From DTQF01 sp038874185 (GTDB lineage: Archaea; Micrarchaeota; Micrarchaeia; CABMEP01): 11,778 bases of DNA. The notes beneath the pieces were generated by a model. The model did no database searches. It saw only the letters and a list, made by a program, of their open reading frames with translations, and had not been told where the DNA came from. The stretch spans positions 1-11,778 of the forward strand of contig JAVZCX010000023.1 in the NCBI GenBank assembly GCA_038874185.1, read 5' to 3'. The position numbers and the translations under genes are program-made. Shown here in pieces: positions 1 through 6,185 of this stretch (the first letter of the stretch is position 1; the number at the start of each line of letters is the position of its first letter).

Positions 1-159
1 GAACAAGAGCAAGTAGCAGAAAAAATGAACATTTCACAACCAACTCTCCACAGACTTCTTCTTTCCGCTAGAAAAAAAATATCAGAAGCAATTGTAAAAG
101 GAAAAGCAATAAAAATAGAAGGCGGCACTTATGTGCTTTCAGAGAATGAAAAAAAATAG
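1..159 (+). CDS. UPF0251/DUF134 family DNA-binding protein, C-terminal fragment
   Basis: This is an open frame from the first base to a TAG stop, giving the last 52 residues of a protein whose start lies outside the window. The fragment begins in a helix-turn-helix of the sigma-70 region 4 kind (AEKMNISQPTLHRLLLSARK), and then shows the tail VKGKAIKIEGGTY. The combination of 'S-x-x-T-x-x-R-x-L-x-x-A-R-K-K-I' with 'GKAI-x-IEGG' is, as I recall it, the hallmark of the UPF0251 (DUF134) predicted DNA-binding proteins of archaea and bacteria. The usual N-terminal CxxP-type cysteine part would be upstream and cannot be seen. Its targets are unknown. It converges on the leftward nucleotidyltransferase pair. 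The family call is fairly sure; no specific role can be given. Confidence 0.7.
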   Translation, partial: EQEQVAEKMNISQPTLHRLLLSARKKISEAIVKGKAIKIEGGTYVLSENEKK

Positions 160-489
160 AATAAAAAAATAAAAAATAACTAATTATTCTGTTATATTTC
201 AATCTCTTATTCCTTCTGGTGTTACTTTAAATATGCGTTTCCCTTTTGGCAGCAGCTTCTTCTTTCAAAGACAAGGCTTCTTTTAGATCGTTTCCAGAAG
301 CTTTGCTTCCGAGTCCCGGCGTAGCTCGTTTATGGGCGTGAATACATCTGAATATCCGAAGCCAACACGTTCAGCATTGCAATCGGACATAATAAGACAT
401 AATAATATCCAATATATTGCTGAGGAGAGATCAATTCGGATGAGAAAAACCGTTCCAAATACGTCTAACACTTCGCTTCTTTATTCATT
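160..489. other. Gene-poor convergent region with decayed coding sequence
   Basis: These 330 bases lie between the DUF134 stop and the end of the leftward short gene. I see no intact gene. There is a weak A/T-rich run after the DUF134 stop (160-200) that could end its transcript. On the minus strand, parts of the stretch read as plausible protein in changing frames: an alanine/glutamate-rich helix (NDLKEALSLKEEAAAKR) around 235-285, then a RadA-like tail in another frame at 199-249, listed separately. The segment 300-345 is richer in G and C than its surroundings. The pattern of broken frames suggests an old, decayed gene or recombination scar, but its identity is not clear. Confidence 0.4.
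199..264 (-). pseudogene. Remnant resembling the RadA C-terminus
   Basis: Read on the minus strand, 249 down to 199 gives PKGKRIFKVTPEGIRD and then TGA. The intact radA in this window ends PEGECVFKVTEGGIKD and then TAA. Nine of the 16 residues are identical and several others are conservative, and both end at the same place. By my hand alignment the DNA is about two thirds identical (33 of 48 bases). The frame is closed by TGA about five codons upstream, so only the tail survives. It may be the end of a lost radA or RadA-paralog copy, or a scar of recombination. Chance similarity cannot be excluded for so short a stretch. Confidence 0.4.
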
Positions 490-636
490 TCATCTTGAAA
501 GGAACTTTGCATGAATCTTTGACCATTTTTTATTCGGTGTCTTCTTTAGCCACTCAACATATTTTCTAATAAAATCTAGGTGTTCTTTCCTATTCTTACG
601 TTTGTTTTTTTCGAATTCCTTTTCATTGAATTTCAT
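490..636 (-). CDS. Short charged protein downstream of nucleotidyltransferase, possibly frameshifted
   Basis: This 48-residue basic helical protein reads MKFNEKEFEKNK..., then EHLDFIRKYVEWLKKTPNKK, then WSKIHAKFLSR. ATGs at 645 and 654 are in frame; 636 is chosen because a GGATGA-like site sits five bases upstream. It lies about 40 bases after the stop of the nucleotidyltransferase gene on the same strand, so the two are probably co-transcribed. Small partners with a 'F-x-x-x-W-V-x-x-x-x-x-P-x-x-x-W-S' pattern accompany nucleotidyltransferase genes in archaea as far as I recall, in pairs that look like toxin-antitoxin modules. A one-base change of frame near 508-513 gives the continuation QSSFQDEMNKEAKC to a stop at 465, which fits such a protein better than the present end. 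The gene may therefore be truncated by a frameshift. Function is unproven. Confidence 0.45.
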   Translation of the reverse strand: MKFNEKEFEKNKRKNRKEHLDFIRKYVEWLKKTPNKKWSKIHAKFLSR

Positions 637-675
637 GTTTCTCATCCAATTCATCCGATTAATCTAACCATTCAT

Positions 676-1281
676 TCAATTTTCATTCAATTCATTTATT
701 ATTTCCTTTGGTACTTTAAAATATGCAGTCCATTTTTTAAGTTTTTCGTTGTTCAGTTCTTTTCTAAACAATTCATATAGAAATATCGCATCGTCAATAT
801 CTTTATCAGATCCAAGCTTAAGCTTGTATGCGATTTGCAGTTCAAGTGGGGAAATTAGAATTTTGCGTTTGTTTACATTCAGTTCAACTGCGTTATCCAA
901 TGAAAATTTATCCTCCTGTGTCTTTACAAACTTAAACTCAATATTGGGTATTATCTCACATTTTCGGCTGAATCTTATCGCAGTTTTTGTATTCAAGTAG
1001 TCATAATAGGCAGTCTTCATGTCATCTGTGTTTATACAGTCGTACTTCTTTTTTAGTTCATTCCACAGTTTTTCAAATTTTTTGAAATTTATTTTTTCGA
1101 TTAGAATGTCTATATCTTCAGTGTTTCTGCTCCTCCCAAACACTATTGCAACATACCCTGAAACAACCACATACCTTATGCCCTCTTTCTCAAGTATGTT
1201 GCAGAAGTCAAACACAAATCTATCCAAAGAGGACATTGTCTTTTCCATGCTGATTCTTTTTTTTGAAAACTCCATTTCCAT
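676..1281 (-). CDS. Nucleotidyltransferase-fold protein (AbiEii/MNT-like)
   Basis: This 201-residue protein has a pol-beta-type nucleotidyltransferase core. Residues 37-60 (YVVVSGYVAIVFGRSRNTED and then IDIL) carry the nucleotide-binding SG and the metal-binding pair D56/D58, in place of the usual G-[GS]...D-x-[DE]. E115 in IEFKF could be the third acidic residue. The downstream stretch LQIAYKLKLGSDKDIDDA (148-165) is typical of archaeal members of this group. Such proteins transfer a nucleotide to RNA or protein and often serve as toxins or as parts of paired modules. The substrate here is unknown. The start at 1281 has GGTG fourteen bases upstream; M12 or M16 are alternatives that would fit the family's usual N-terminus (MSSLDRFVFDF). 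A short partner gene follows on the same strand. The fold call is good; the biological role is inferred only. Confidence 0.7.
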   Translation of the reverse strand: MEMEFSKKRISMEKTMSSLDRFVFDFCNILEKEGIRYVVVSGYVAIVFGRSRNTEDIDILIEKINFKKFEKLWNELKKKYDCINTDDMKTAYYDYLNTKTAIRFSRKCEIIPNIEFKFVKTQEDKFSLDNAVELNVNKRKILISPLELQIAYKLKLGSDKDIDDAIFLYELFRKELNNEKLKKWTAYFKVPKEIINELNEN

Positions 1282-1521
1282 CTCGAATACACCGTTCTAC
1301 TCATTCATATTTTAACGTGCATCTGTGACTGCTGAATTAGTGAATGTTATACTTTATCATTTCTTTCAAGACATCTTTCAAGGTATTAGAAGACCGATAT
1401 TTTTCATTAACCGAATCCCTCTACGACTCCATTTTTCTGAATTTCCCGGCTTTCTCATCCTTAATTTTTTAGACTCTTTTGCTTTCACTCCATCTTCACT
1501 CTTTTTAATCTTATTAAAAAT

Positions 1522-4020
1522 TTAGTCCTTTATTCCCCCTTCTGTCACTTTGAATACACATTCTCCTTCTGGCATGTTCGGTGAGTCTATAAGTCTTGCT
1601 ATTCTTTTTTCTTCTTTTCCTCTTCTTACATACACTCTATACGTAGATTGATGCGCGAGCACGTGCCCTCCAATAGGCGTTGTAGGATCACCGAATAGGA
1701 TTGCAGGATTATCCATTACTTGGTTTGTAATGTAAACTGCAACATTGTATGTGTCAGCAAGTCTTTGGAGTGCACGAATGTGTCTATTCAGCTTCTGTTG
1801 TCTCTCACCAAGAGCGCCCCTTCCTACGTAATCTGATCTAAATTGCGAGGTCAAAGAATCAACTATAATCAGTTTTATGTTCTCTTTCTTTATCAGTTCG
1901 TCAGCCTTTTCAATCAGAAGAATTTGATGATCTGAATTCATAGCTCTTGCAACATGTATGTTCTTCAAGACCTGATCCGGATCCATTCCTTGTGCCTCTG
2001 CTATCTGTCTTATTCTTTCTGGTCTGAATGTGGCTTCAGAATCTATGAAAAGCACTTTTCCACCCAATCCACCCTGTCCCTCTGGCTTTTGGACATTCAC
2101 TGCAAGTTGGAATCCAACCTGTGTGTTATGAAGGAGCGTAGGAATGTTTCCGCCTATGAATGTATGGCCATTGGGTATTACAAAATCATACACAAAGTTG
2201 TTATATTCTATTTCCTCTTTTGCTTCTATTTTATCCCATTTGAAAAATCCAATTATCTTCAGCTCTTCTATTCCGTTGTTCAATATAGCAATTCTTTCAT
2301 TTAATTTCTTTACTATTGTTTGTTTTATTTCCTCTTTTCTTTCTTCTGGAATTCCCCTTACTAGATAGTTTCTTATGCTGGTCGGCTTTAAACCTATTTC
2401 CTTCCCAACCTCCCTAAGTGCAAACGGCAATTCATCTGTGAATGAAATGAATTCTTCTTTATTCATTCTATCCATTCTTTCCGCCTTTTCTTTTAGTTGT
2501 TGTAGATATTCATTGCCTTGGATAAAGAATTTGATTATCTTAGCCATTGTTGAGTCATTTATTCTCTGCTTAGGAGAAGAAAGAAGAATGGATTTTAATG
2601 TTTCATCATCAATACTCTTCTTTCCGATCACTTTCTCTTTTCTTCCTCTATTTCCTCCTAGAGATGATTTATAGATCAGCTTTACTTTCTTTATAACTGT
2701 TTCCGGATATCCATGTTTACTATTTCTGTGCTTTATTGAATACTTTTTGAATTTGTATGGGAGATCTTGCAGCTTTTCTCTGTCTTCTCCGCATACAAAA
2801 ATTCTATAATATTCTATTCCTTTATAGATGTGCGGTTTTGCTTCTGTTGTAGCTACTCCTATAGTAGATAATAAGTAATGCAGTTCGTTTGCAAGCTTCC
2901 TGCTTTTTGTAGAAAGTTCAATGCTATTTGAAAGGAATCCGTCTCCTTCGATGTATCCTGCAAGAAATGCCTTCTTTATCTCTTTTCCACCTGTAAATAT
3001 CTCTTTAGGTATGTATTTTGTTCCTGCTTTGCTCTCTCTCAGCTTACCAAGCATGCCCCTCAATTGTTCTGGAAGAAGGATTAAATACAATTCCTTTCTG
3101 TTTTCTTCTTTCTTTATATTGATTGTTGGCATGTAGTTGAATTTTCTTTCAAGATATTCCTTCACCCATTCTACAATTTTCTTTTCACTTATAGAAATTG
3201 AAAATGGATTGCTGCATCCTTCAGCAACAAACAATCCAATAAAATATGCATCCTCTTCATCTATCTGCCCTGTTTGTTTTGATTCTTTGCTTACAGCTAT
3301 GGATGGGTCAAATTCTCTGGGATATGCAATATAGTCTCCAGGTTGAATAAACTCTGCAGGTTTCCAAGCTAATTCACCATTAAATGTAAGAAGTTTGTGT
3401 GCAGTGGTTGTTTTGATTTCTCTTCCTCTTCTTGTTTTATATCTTACTATTCTTTCAGCCTTTTCTTTATATAACATTATTGATTTTTCAACAGTTATTC
3501 CATTATCGGTAAATGCGAATACATCTAACGGAACTTTTACTATTTTACCACCGTCATATTCTTGTTCTCCATAGATTTGACTGTATTTATTATACACATT
3601 TTCCATTGTTTCTATATTCAATTCATTGTTATCAATATATGTAGTTAGTGTATCATTACTTACACACTTTCCAGAACCAAACTTACCGAAGAATTCTGTT
3701 ATTGCTTGTGTTTCTACTCCTCCTCCAAGTAATTCATCAAGTTCCTTTGATCCAGTGCTAATCTTTGCTATTTGTTTTCTTCTCTCGTAAACTTGATCTC
3801 CAGTTTCAAACCCAATTTCCGTTGATTTCTTCGCAGCTTCTATTGCTTTTTTCGCATTGTCAACGCTAATTTCCACTATCTCTGCAAGTTCATGTGGAGA
3901 TGCAGTCGCAATCTTTTCAATAGTATCATATCCCTCTGCTCTGAGCTTCTCAGCAGTTGCAGGCCCTATACCTGGAAGGTCTTCTAATTCTCTTACATAC
4001 TCGCTTTTTTCTTTTGCCAT
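1522..4020 (-). CDS. radA: DNA repair and recombination protein RadA, interrupted by an intein
   Basis: RadA is the archaeal Rad51/RecA recombinase: it forms ATP-dependent filaments on single-stranded DNA and drives strand exchange. The 832-residue precursor is 318 residues of RadA plus a 514-residue intein. The N-extein (1-118) has a helix-hairpin-helix domain (LPGIGPATAEKLRAEGYDTI, 15-34) and a linker with FETG that may hold the polymerisation phenylalanine. It ends in Walker A, FGKFGSGK. The C-extein (633-832) resumes with TQ, then Walker B KLIIVDSLTS (716-725), loop L1 near GRGALGERQQ and loop L2 near NPAILFGDPTTPIGGH. The mature length is normal for an archaeal RadA. The ATG follows GGTGAT at 4024-4029, and a TATA box lies upstream. 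The protein can bind ATP only after splicing, because the intein splits Walker A between K and T. Confidence 0.97.
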   Translation of the reverse strand: MAKEKSEYVRELEDLPGIGPATAEKLRAEGYDTIEKIATASPHELAEIVEISVDNAKKAIEAAKKSTEIGFETGDQVYERRKQIAKISTGSKELDELLGGGVETQAITEFFGKFGSGKCVSNDTLTTYIDNNELNIETMENVYNKYSQIYGEQEYDGGKIVKVPLDVFAFTDNGITVEKSIMLYKEKAERIVRYKTRRGREIKTTTAHKLLTFNGELAWKPAEFIQPGDYIAYPREFDPSIAVSKESKQTGQIDEEDAYFIGLFVAEGCSNPFSISISEKKIVEWVKEYLERKFNYMPTINIKKEENRKELYLILLPEQLRGMLGKLRESKAGTKYIPKEIFTGGKEIKKAFLAGYIEGDGFLSNSIELSTKSRKLANELHYLLSTIGVATTEAKPHIYKGIEYYRIFVCGEDREKLQDLPYKFKKYSIKHRNSKHGYPETVIKKVKLIYKSSLGGNRGRKEKVIGKKSIDDETLKSILLSSPKQRINDSTMAKIIKFFIQGNEYLQQLKEKAERMDRMNKEEFISFTDELPFALREVGKEIGLKPTSIRNYLVRGIPEERKEEIKQTIVKKLNERIAILNNGIEELKIIGFFKWDKIEAKEEIEYNNFVYDFVIPNGHTFIGGNIPTLLHNTQVGFQLAVNVQKPEGQGGLGGKVLFIDSEATFRPERIRQIAEAQGMDPDQVLKNIHVARAMNSDHQILLIEKADELIKKENIKLIIVDSLTSQFRSDYVGRGALGERQQKLNRHIRALQRLADTYNVAVYITNQVMDNPAILFGDPTTPIGGHVLAHQSTYRVYVRRGKEEKRIARLIDSPNMPEGECVFKVTEGGIKD
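2125..3666 (-). mobile_element. RadA intein with LAGLIDADG homing endonuclease
   Basis: This is a 514-residue in-frame protein intron (precursor residues 119-632) at the conserved Walker A site of RadA. Splicing residues are all present: Cys119 as first nucleophile, block B TTTAH with His208, block F VYDFVIPNGHTFIGGN (610-625), terminal His631-Asn632, and Thr633 as the +1 residue. The endonuclease has two LAGLIDADG motifs: FIGLFVAEG (260-268, with Glu267 in the acidic position) and LAGYIEGDG (353-361, with Asp360). Both acids are intact, so homing activity is plausible. Between the endonuclease and block F is an extra region of about 230 residues. It contains a helix-turn-helix-like segment, LREVGKEIGLKPTSIRNYL (535-553), probably a DNA-recognition domain. 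Excision restores the RadA P-loop. Inteins at this position are known in other archaeal RadA proteins. Confidence 0.95.
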
Positions 4021-4054
4021 ACCATCACCAATAATCCACCAACAATCAATCCCG

Positions 4055-4078
4055 ATAATTATATATCAGTCTTTCGAA
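4055..4078 (-). promoter_or_regulatory. Probable proximal radA promoter (TATA plus purine-rich BRE)
   Basis: On the minus strand the sequence CGAAAGACTGATATATAATT has a purine-rich BRE-like element followed by a TATA box centred near 4062. A transcript would begin about 25 bases on, near 4037, leaving a short leader that includes the GGTGAT ribosome binding site at 4024-4029, three bases from the radA ATG. Confidence 0.55.
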
Positions 4079-4122
4079 AATTAATCTATTATAATTAACT
4101 TCTTTTTTATATTAACTTACAT

Positions 4123-4147
4123 ATTTATATACCTCATCTAACCTCAT
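4123..4147 (-). promoter_or_regulatory. Possible distal radA promoter with doubled TGAGGT motif
   Basis: The minus strand shows TATATAAAT (4123-4131), directly preceded by two copies of the 7-mer ATGAGGT spaced ten bases apart (4131-4137 and 4141-4147). One turn of spacing at the BRE position suggests either a strong TFB contact or a small operator. It would give a second, longer radA transcript starting near 4100. No other gene lies between it and radA. Confidence 0.4.
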
Positions 4148-4248
4148 TTCCAGTGATTTTAGAAGATGTTAGAAACGTTCTTGTTAATATTTGTTTTTAC
4201 TGAGTATCTTATTTTAATAAAGTAATAAAATGTATAATTAGTATTTGA

Positions 4249-5205
4249 TTATTTCATTGTAAAATCAAGAATTCTTTCTAATGATTCTTTTGGTGTTTCA
4301 ATTGTATTAAGAAAGATAATATCACATTTCTGAAGTAATTTTTCGTATGCGTTTTTCCTTACTTCCGTCTTCCAGCTATTTTTCTGTAGCCAGTGTGGAT
4401 TAAAGAAGTCATGACTTACCAAGTGCTTTAATGCTTCTTTAGAGGTTAATTTTGTAACAACAGGCTTATTCGGTTCTCTTCTTAATATTATAAATTTGGT
4501 TATATCTATTGAATCCGCAATCTTCTCTTTCCCCACAACCTTTGAAAGATTGATTATTGCTCTTCCTTTATTATCCATCTTTGCAAATCTCATTATATCT
4601 TTATATTCTTTCCAACTTTGGCTTAGATCTGCTCTAATGTATGTATTTTTTTCACTCCTGTATCCCATAATAGTTCCATTTATGAACTTAAAATAAAACC
4701 AATCATCAGCTACTATTTTTGTATTTTGTTTTGTCAAAAGCCCATAGCTTAGTGTTGTTTTTCCAGTTCCTGAAGGGCCTAGGATGCAAGTTCCATTCCC
4801 ATTTAAATTTAGTAATGCTGCATGGGCTGAAAATATATTATGGTTATCCTCTAATACATCTCCTATAAGTGCTAATGCAACTGATTTTAACCAGCCATAG
4901 TAATTATTATTTTTGAAGAAAGCAGTTCTTGATTTAGGATCATATTGTACAGTTGGAATTCCTTTAGCAGCAGATCCAGATTCTATTGATAATAGTTTTG
5001 CATGCGATCTTATTCCTTCATCAATGAAAAACCAGTTTTCATCCCATTGGTCTTCCCATTCTTCGCTATCAGAATAGAAATGAAGGCATGCTCCACTTAT
5101 GTTTGCCTTTCTTTCAAAAATTACGGAAGGAATGTACTTTTTGTATATTCTTTCCTTTTCATCTATGCTTATTATTTTTTTAATATATTTAGATTTAGTA
5201 GACAT
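4249..5205 (-). CDS. HprK-like P-loop kinase (HPr kinase/PEPCK superfamily)
   Basis: This 318-residue protein has a P-loop GPSGTGKT (143-150), preceded by the conserved histidine in IFSAHAALLNLNGNG (124-138) and followed by VADDWFYFKF (165-174), whose DD pair replaces a usual Walker B. This order (His, hydrophobic strand, P-loop, then DDW) is that of the HPr kinase/phosphorylase C-terminal domain and related archaeal kinases. The C-terminal part has SHDFFNPHWL (264-273). The N-terminal 110 residues are not recognised. It lacks the HPr context of bacterial sugar transport, so the substrate is unknown; phosphorylation of a protein or small molecule is possible. The ATG lies about 25 bases after a TATA box with no ribosome binding site, so the message is probably leaderless. 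It is divergent from the pilin operon, which may or may not mean a functional tie. Confidence 0.65.
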   Translation of the reverse strand: MSTKSKYIKKIISIDEKERIYKKYIPSVIFERKANISGACLHFYSDSEEWEDQWDENWFFIDEGIRSHAKLLSIESGSAAKGIPTVQYDPKSRTAFFKNNNYYGWLKSVALALIGDVLEDNHNIFSAHAALLNLNGNGTCILGPSGTGKTTLSYGLLTKQNTKIVADDWFYFKFINGTIMGYRSEKNTYIRADLSQSWKEYKDIMRFAKMDNKGRAIINLSKVVGKEKIADSIDITKFIILRREPNKPVVTKLTSKEALKHLVSHDFFNPHWLQKNSWKTEVRKNAYEKLLQKCDIIFLNTIETPKESLERILDFTMK

Positions 5206-5223
5206 ATGTTAATGGTTAGATGG

Positions 5224-5234
5224 TAATATTTATA
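5224..5234 (-). promoter_or_regulatory. Leaderless promoter of the HprK-like kinase gene
   Basis: The minus strand carries TATAAATATTA here, about 20-29 bases before the ATG at 5205. The archaeal TATA-to-start distance places the transcription start at or next to the A of the ATG, and no GGTGA-type site precedes the ATG. Both points indicate a leaderless message. Confidence 0.6.
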
Positions 5235-5246
5235 ATATTTACACGT

Positions 5247-5256
5247 GTATATAAAA
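5247..5256 (+). promoter_or_regulatory. Promoter of the pilin operon
   Basis: A strong TATA box (GTATATAAAA) on the plus strand follows the 8-base palindrome ACACGTGT (5241-5248). The start of transcription would fall near 5275-5280, giving a leader of roughly 40 bases with the GGTGA ribosome binding site at 5306-5310 before the first pilin ATG at 5317. Confidence 0.65.
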
Positions 5257-5261
5257 TGTCA

Positions 5262-5285
5262 GCATGCTAGCTATGCTAGCAATGC
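5262..5285. repeat. Inverted repeat at the predicted pilin transcription start
   Basis: Two copies of GCTAGC (5266-5271 and 5275-5280) are separated by TAT. The flanks GCAT (5262-5265) and ATGC (5282-5285) extend the stem to ten pairs with one bulged A. The same bases also form a direct repeat of ATGCTAGC with a nine-base period. The site overlaps the expected transcription start, so it could be an operator for a repressor or a hairpin at the 5' end of the message. Confidence 0.6.
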
Positions 5286-5316
5286 ATTTCCGTTCTAAAA
5301 ACAAAGGTGAGATAAT

Positions 5317-5673
5317 ATGAAGAAATTAGGAGTATTGATGGCATTATTTCTTTTAGGAACATTGGTTTTTGCACAGACTGGTTCATCAACAGAAGCAAGT
5401 ACAAAGCTTAAATCTGTTCTTAGAACTGTTTGTGATCTTTCTGCAGGCCTGCTAGGTCCAATTGCATTCGTCCTTATCGTTCTTGCAGGAGTTGTATATG
5501 CAGGCAGTCAGTTTTTTGGAGCTGAGGCAAGAGCAACGGGCTCTAAGTGGGCAATGACAATGATAACTGGAGCAATAGTAGCATTCTTGCTATGGATTAT
5601 AGGTCCAATGGTAATTTCTGCATTCGGTGGTGGAAGCTACCAGATCGGTTCAAGTGCATGCTCTGGTTTCTGA
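5317..5673 (+). CDS. VirB2/TrbC-like pilin, first of three paralogs
   Basis: This is a 118-residue small membrane protein. Residues 1-19 are a signal peptide ending VFA, with likely cleavage before Q20, as in bacterial VirB2, whose mature form also begins with Gln. The mature part has a helix with Cys39 (VCDL), a membrane segment at about 45-63, the short polar loop FFGAEARATGSKW (66-78) and a second membrane segment at about 79-102. It ends in a glycine/serine-rich tail with Cys115. N-terminus and C-terminus would both face outside, so Cys39 and Cys115 could pair. Size, topology and the short charged loop match the pilin subunits of type IV secretion and of archaeal Ced/Ted pili. GGTGA precedes the ATG. 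Two similar genes follow directly. The family call rests on architecture and position, not on strong identity. Confidence 0.75.
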   Translation: MKKLGVLMALFLLGTLVFAQTGSSTEASTKLKSVLRTVCDLSAGLLGPIAFVLIVLAGVVYAGSQFFGAEARATGSKWAMTMITGAIVAFLLWIIGPMVISAFGGGSYQIGSSACSGF

Positions 5674-5682
5674 TTGATAATA

Positions 5683-5689
5683 TTTTTTT
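5683..5689 (+). terminator. T7 tract between pilin genes 1 and 2
   Basis: A run of seven T followed by C and four T lies ten bases after the first pilin stop and before the second pilin start. T-runs of this length end archaeal transcripts in part, so this could make pilin 1 more abundant than the genes after it. Confidence 0.4.
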
Positions 5690-5705
5690 CTTTTAGTTGA
5701 TTGCC

Positions 5706-6110
5706 ATGTCAGATGCAAGGACTAGACTCAAAGGTCGTTCAAAGAAATCAAAAAATAATTCAATCTTATATTGGCTAGTCTTTGCTGTTTCTTTTATTTT
5801 TATTATTTCATTTTCGTTTGCACAGACCACCAGTTCTACACAGGCGTCAGACAAACTTAAAAAAACTCTTTGCGATCTTTACAAAGATCTTAATTCAGTA
5901 ATTCCAACTGTCGCATTTGTTCTCTTTGTTCTTGCAGGAGTTGCATATGCAGGAGGTCAATTCTTTGGAGCAGAAACAAGAGCAAAGTCAATATCCTGGT
6001 CAATGTCAATGGTGACAGGAGCAGTAGTTGGCTTATTAATTGTTCAGGTTGCTTCCGTTCTTATTTCAAATCTTTCAGGTTATCAATTAAAGGACATTTG
6101 TCCTGTTTAA
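5706..6110 (+). CDS. VirB2/TrbC-like pilin, second paralog, with extended basic N-terminus
   Basis: From the ATG at 5706 the protein has 134 residues; an in-frame TTG at 5697 would add three. It is clearly paralogous to the first pilin: signal-like segment ending FSFAQ, then KLKKTLCDL, then the shared core VLFVLAGVAYAGGQFFGAET, and a second membrane helix with MVTGAVVGLL. The cysteine pair is kept (just before membrane helix 1, and three residues from the C-terminus). Unlike its neighbours it has a basic stretch of about 19 residues (MSDARTRLKGRSKKSKN...) ahead of the signal hydrophobic core, which would stay in the cytoplasm or act as a long n-region. The ribosome binding site is poor, so it may depend on translation of the first gene. 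Confidence 0.72.
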   Translation: MSDARTRLKGRSKKSKNNSILYWLVFAVSFIFIISFSFAQTTSSTQASDKLKKTLCDLYKDLNSVIPTVAFVLFVLAGVAYAGGQFFGAETRAKSISWSMSMVTGAVVGLLIVQVASVLISNLSGYQLKDICPV

Positions 6111-6117
6111 ATAGTCA

Positions 6118-6136
6118 ATATTTAAATTTTAAATAT
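6118..6136. repeat. A/T palindrome between pilin genes 2 and 3
   Basis: ATATTTAAA and TTTAAATAT flank a single central T, giving nine-base perfect arms just after the second pilin stop. Being purely A/T it forms only a weak hairpin. TATA-like elements in and after it could provide an internal promoter for the third pilin. It may equally be a regulator site or chance in AT-rich DNA. Confidence 0.35.
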
Positions 6137-6185
6137 CTAACATCTTTTTAAATTTTTATTTATAATTTGTTAGTAAGGTGTTTAA

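Noticed and set aside
290..345. GC-rich stretch with tRNA-like pieces (TTCCGAGTCCCGGC, GTAGCTCG)
   Set aside because: The T-arm has no matching 5' strand, no anticodon arm or acceptor stem can be folded, and no proper D-arm follows.
283..514. Opposing open frames of about 60 residues in the left intergenic stretch
   Set aside because: Neither has a ribosome binding site, promoter or recognisable domain; composition fits decayed sequence.
1282..1521. Short open frames between radA and the nucleotidyltransferase gene
   Set aside because: Frames are under 30 residues on the minus strand or low-complexity on the plus strand, with no ribosome binding site; treated as intergenic.
4150..4205. Possible C/D box small RNA in the gap before radA
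   Set aside because: A CTGA D box is present, but the C box (GTGATTT) has two mismatches and no clear internal D'/C' pair is seen.
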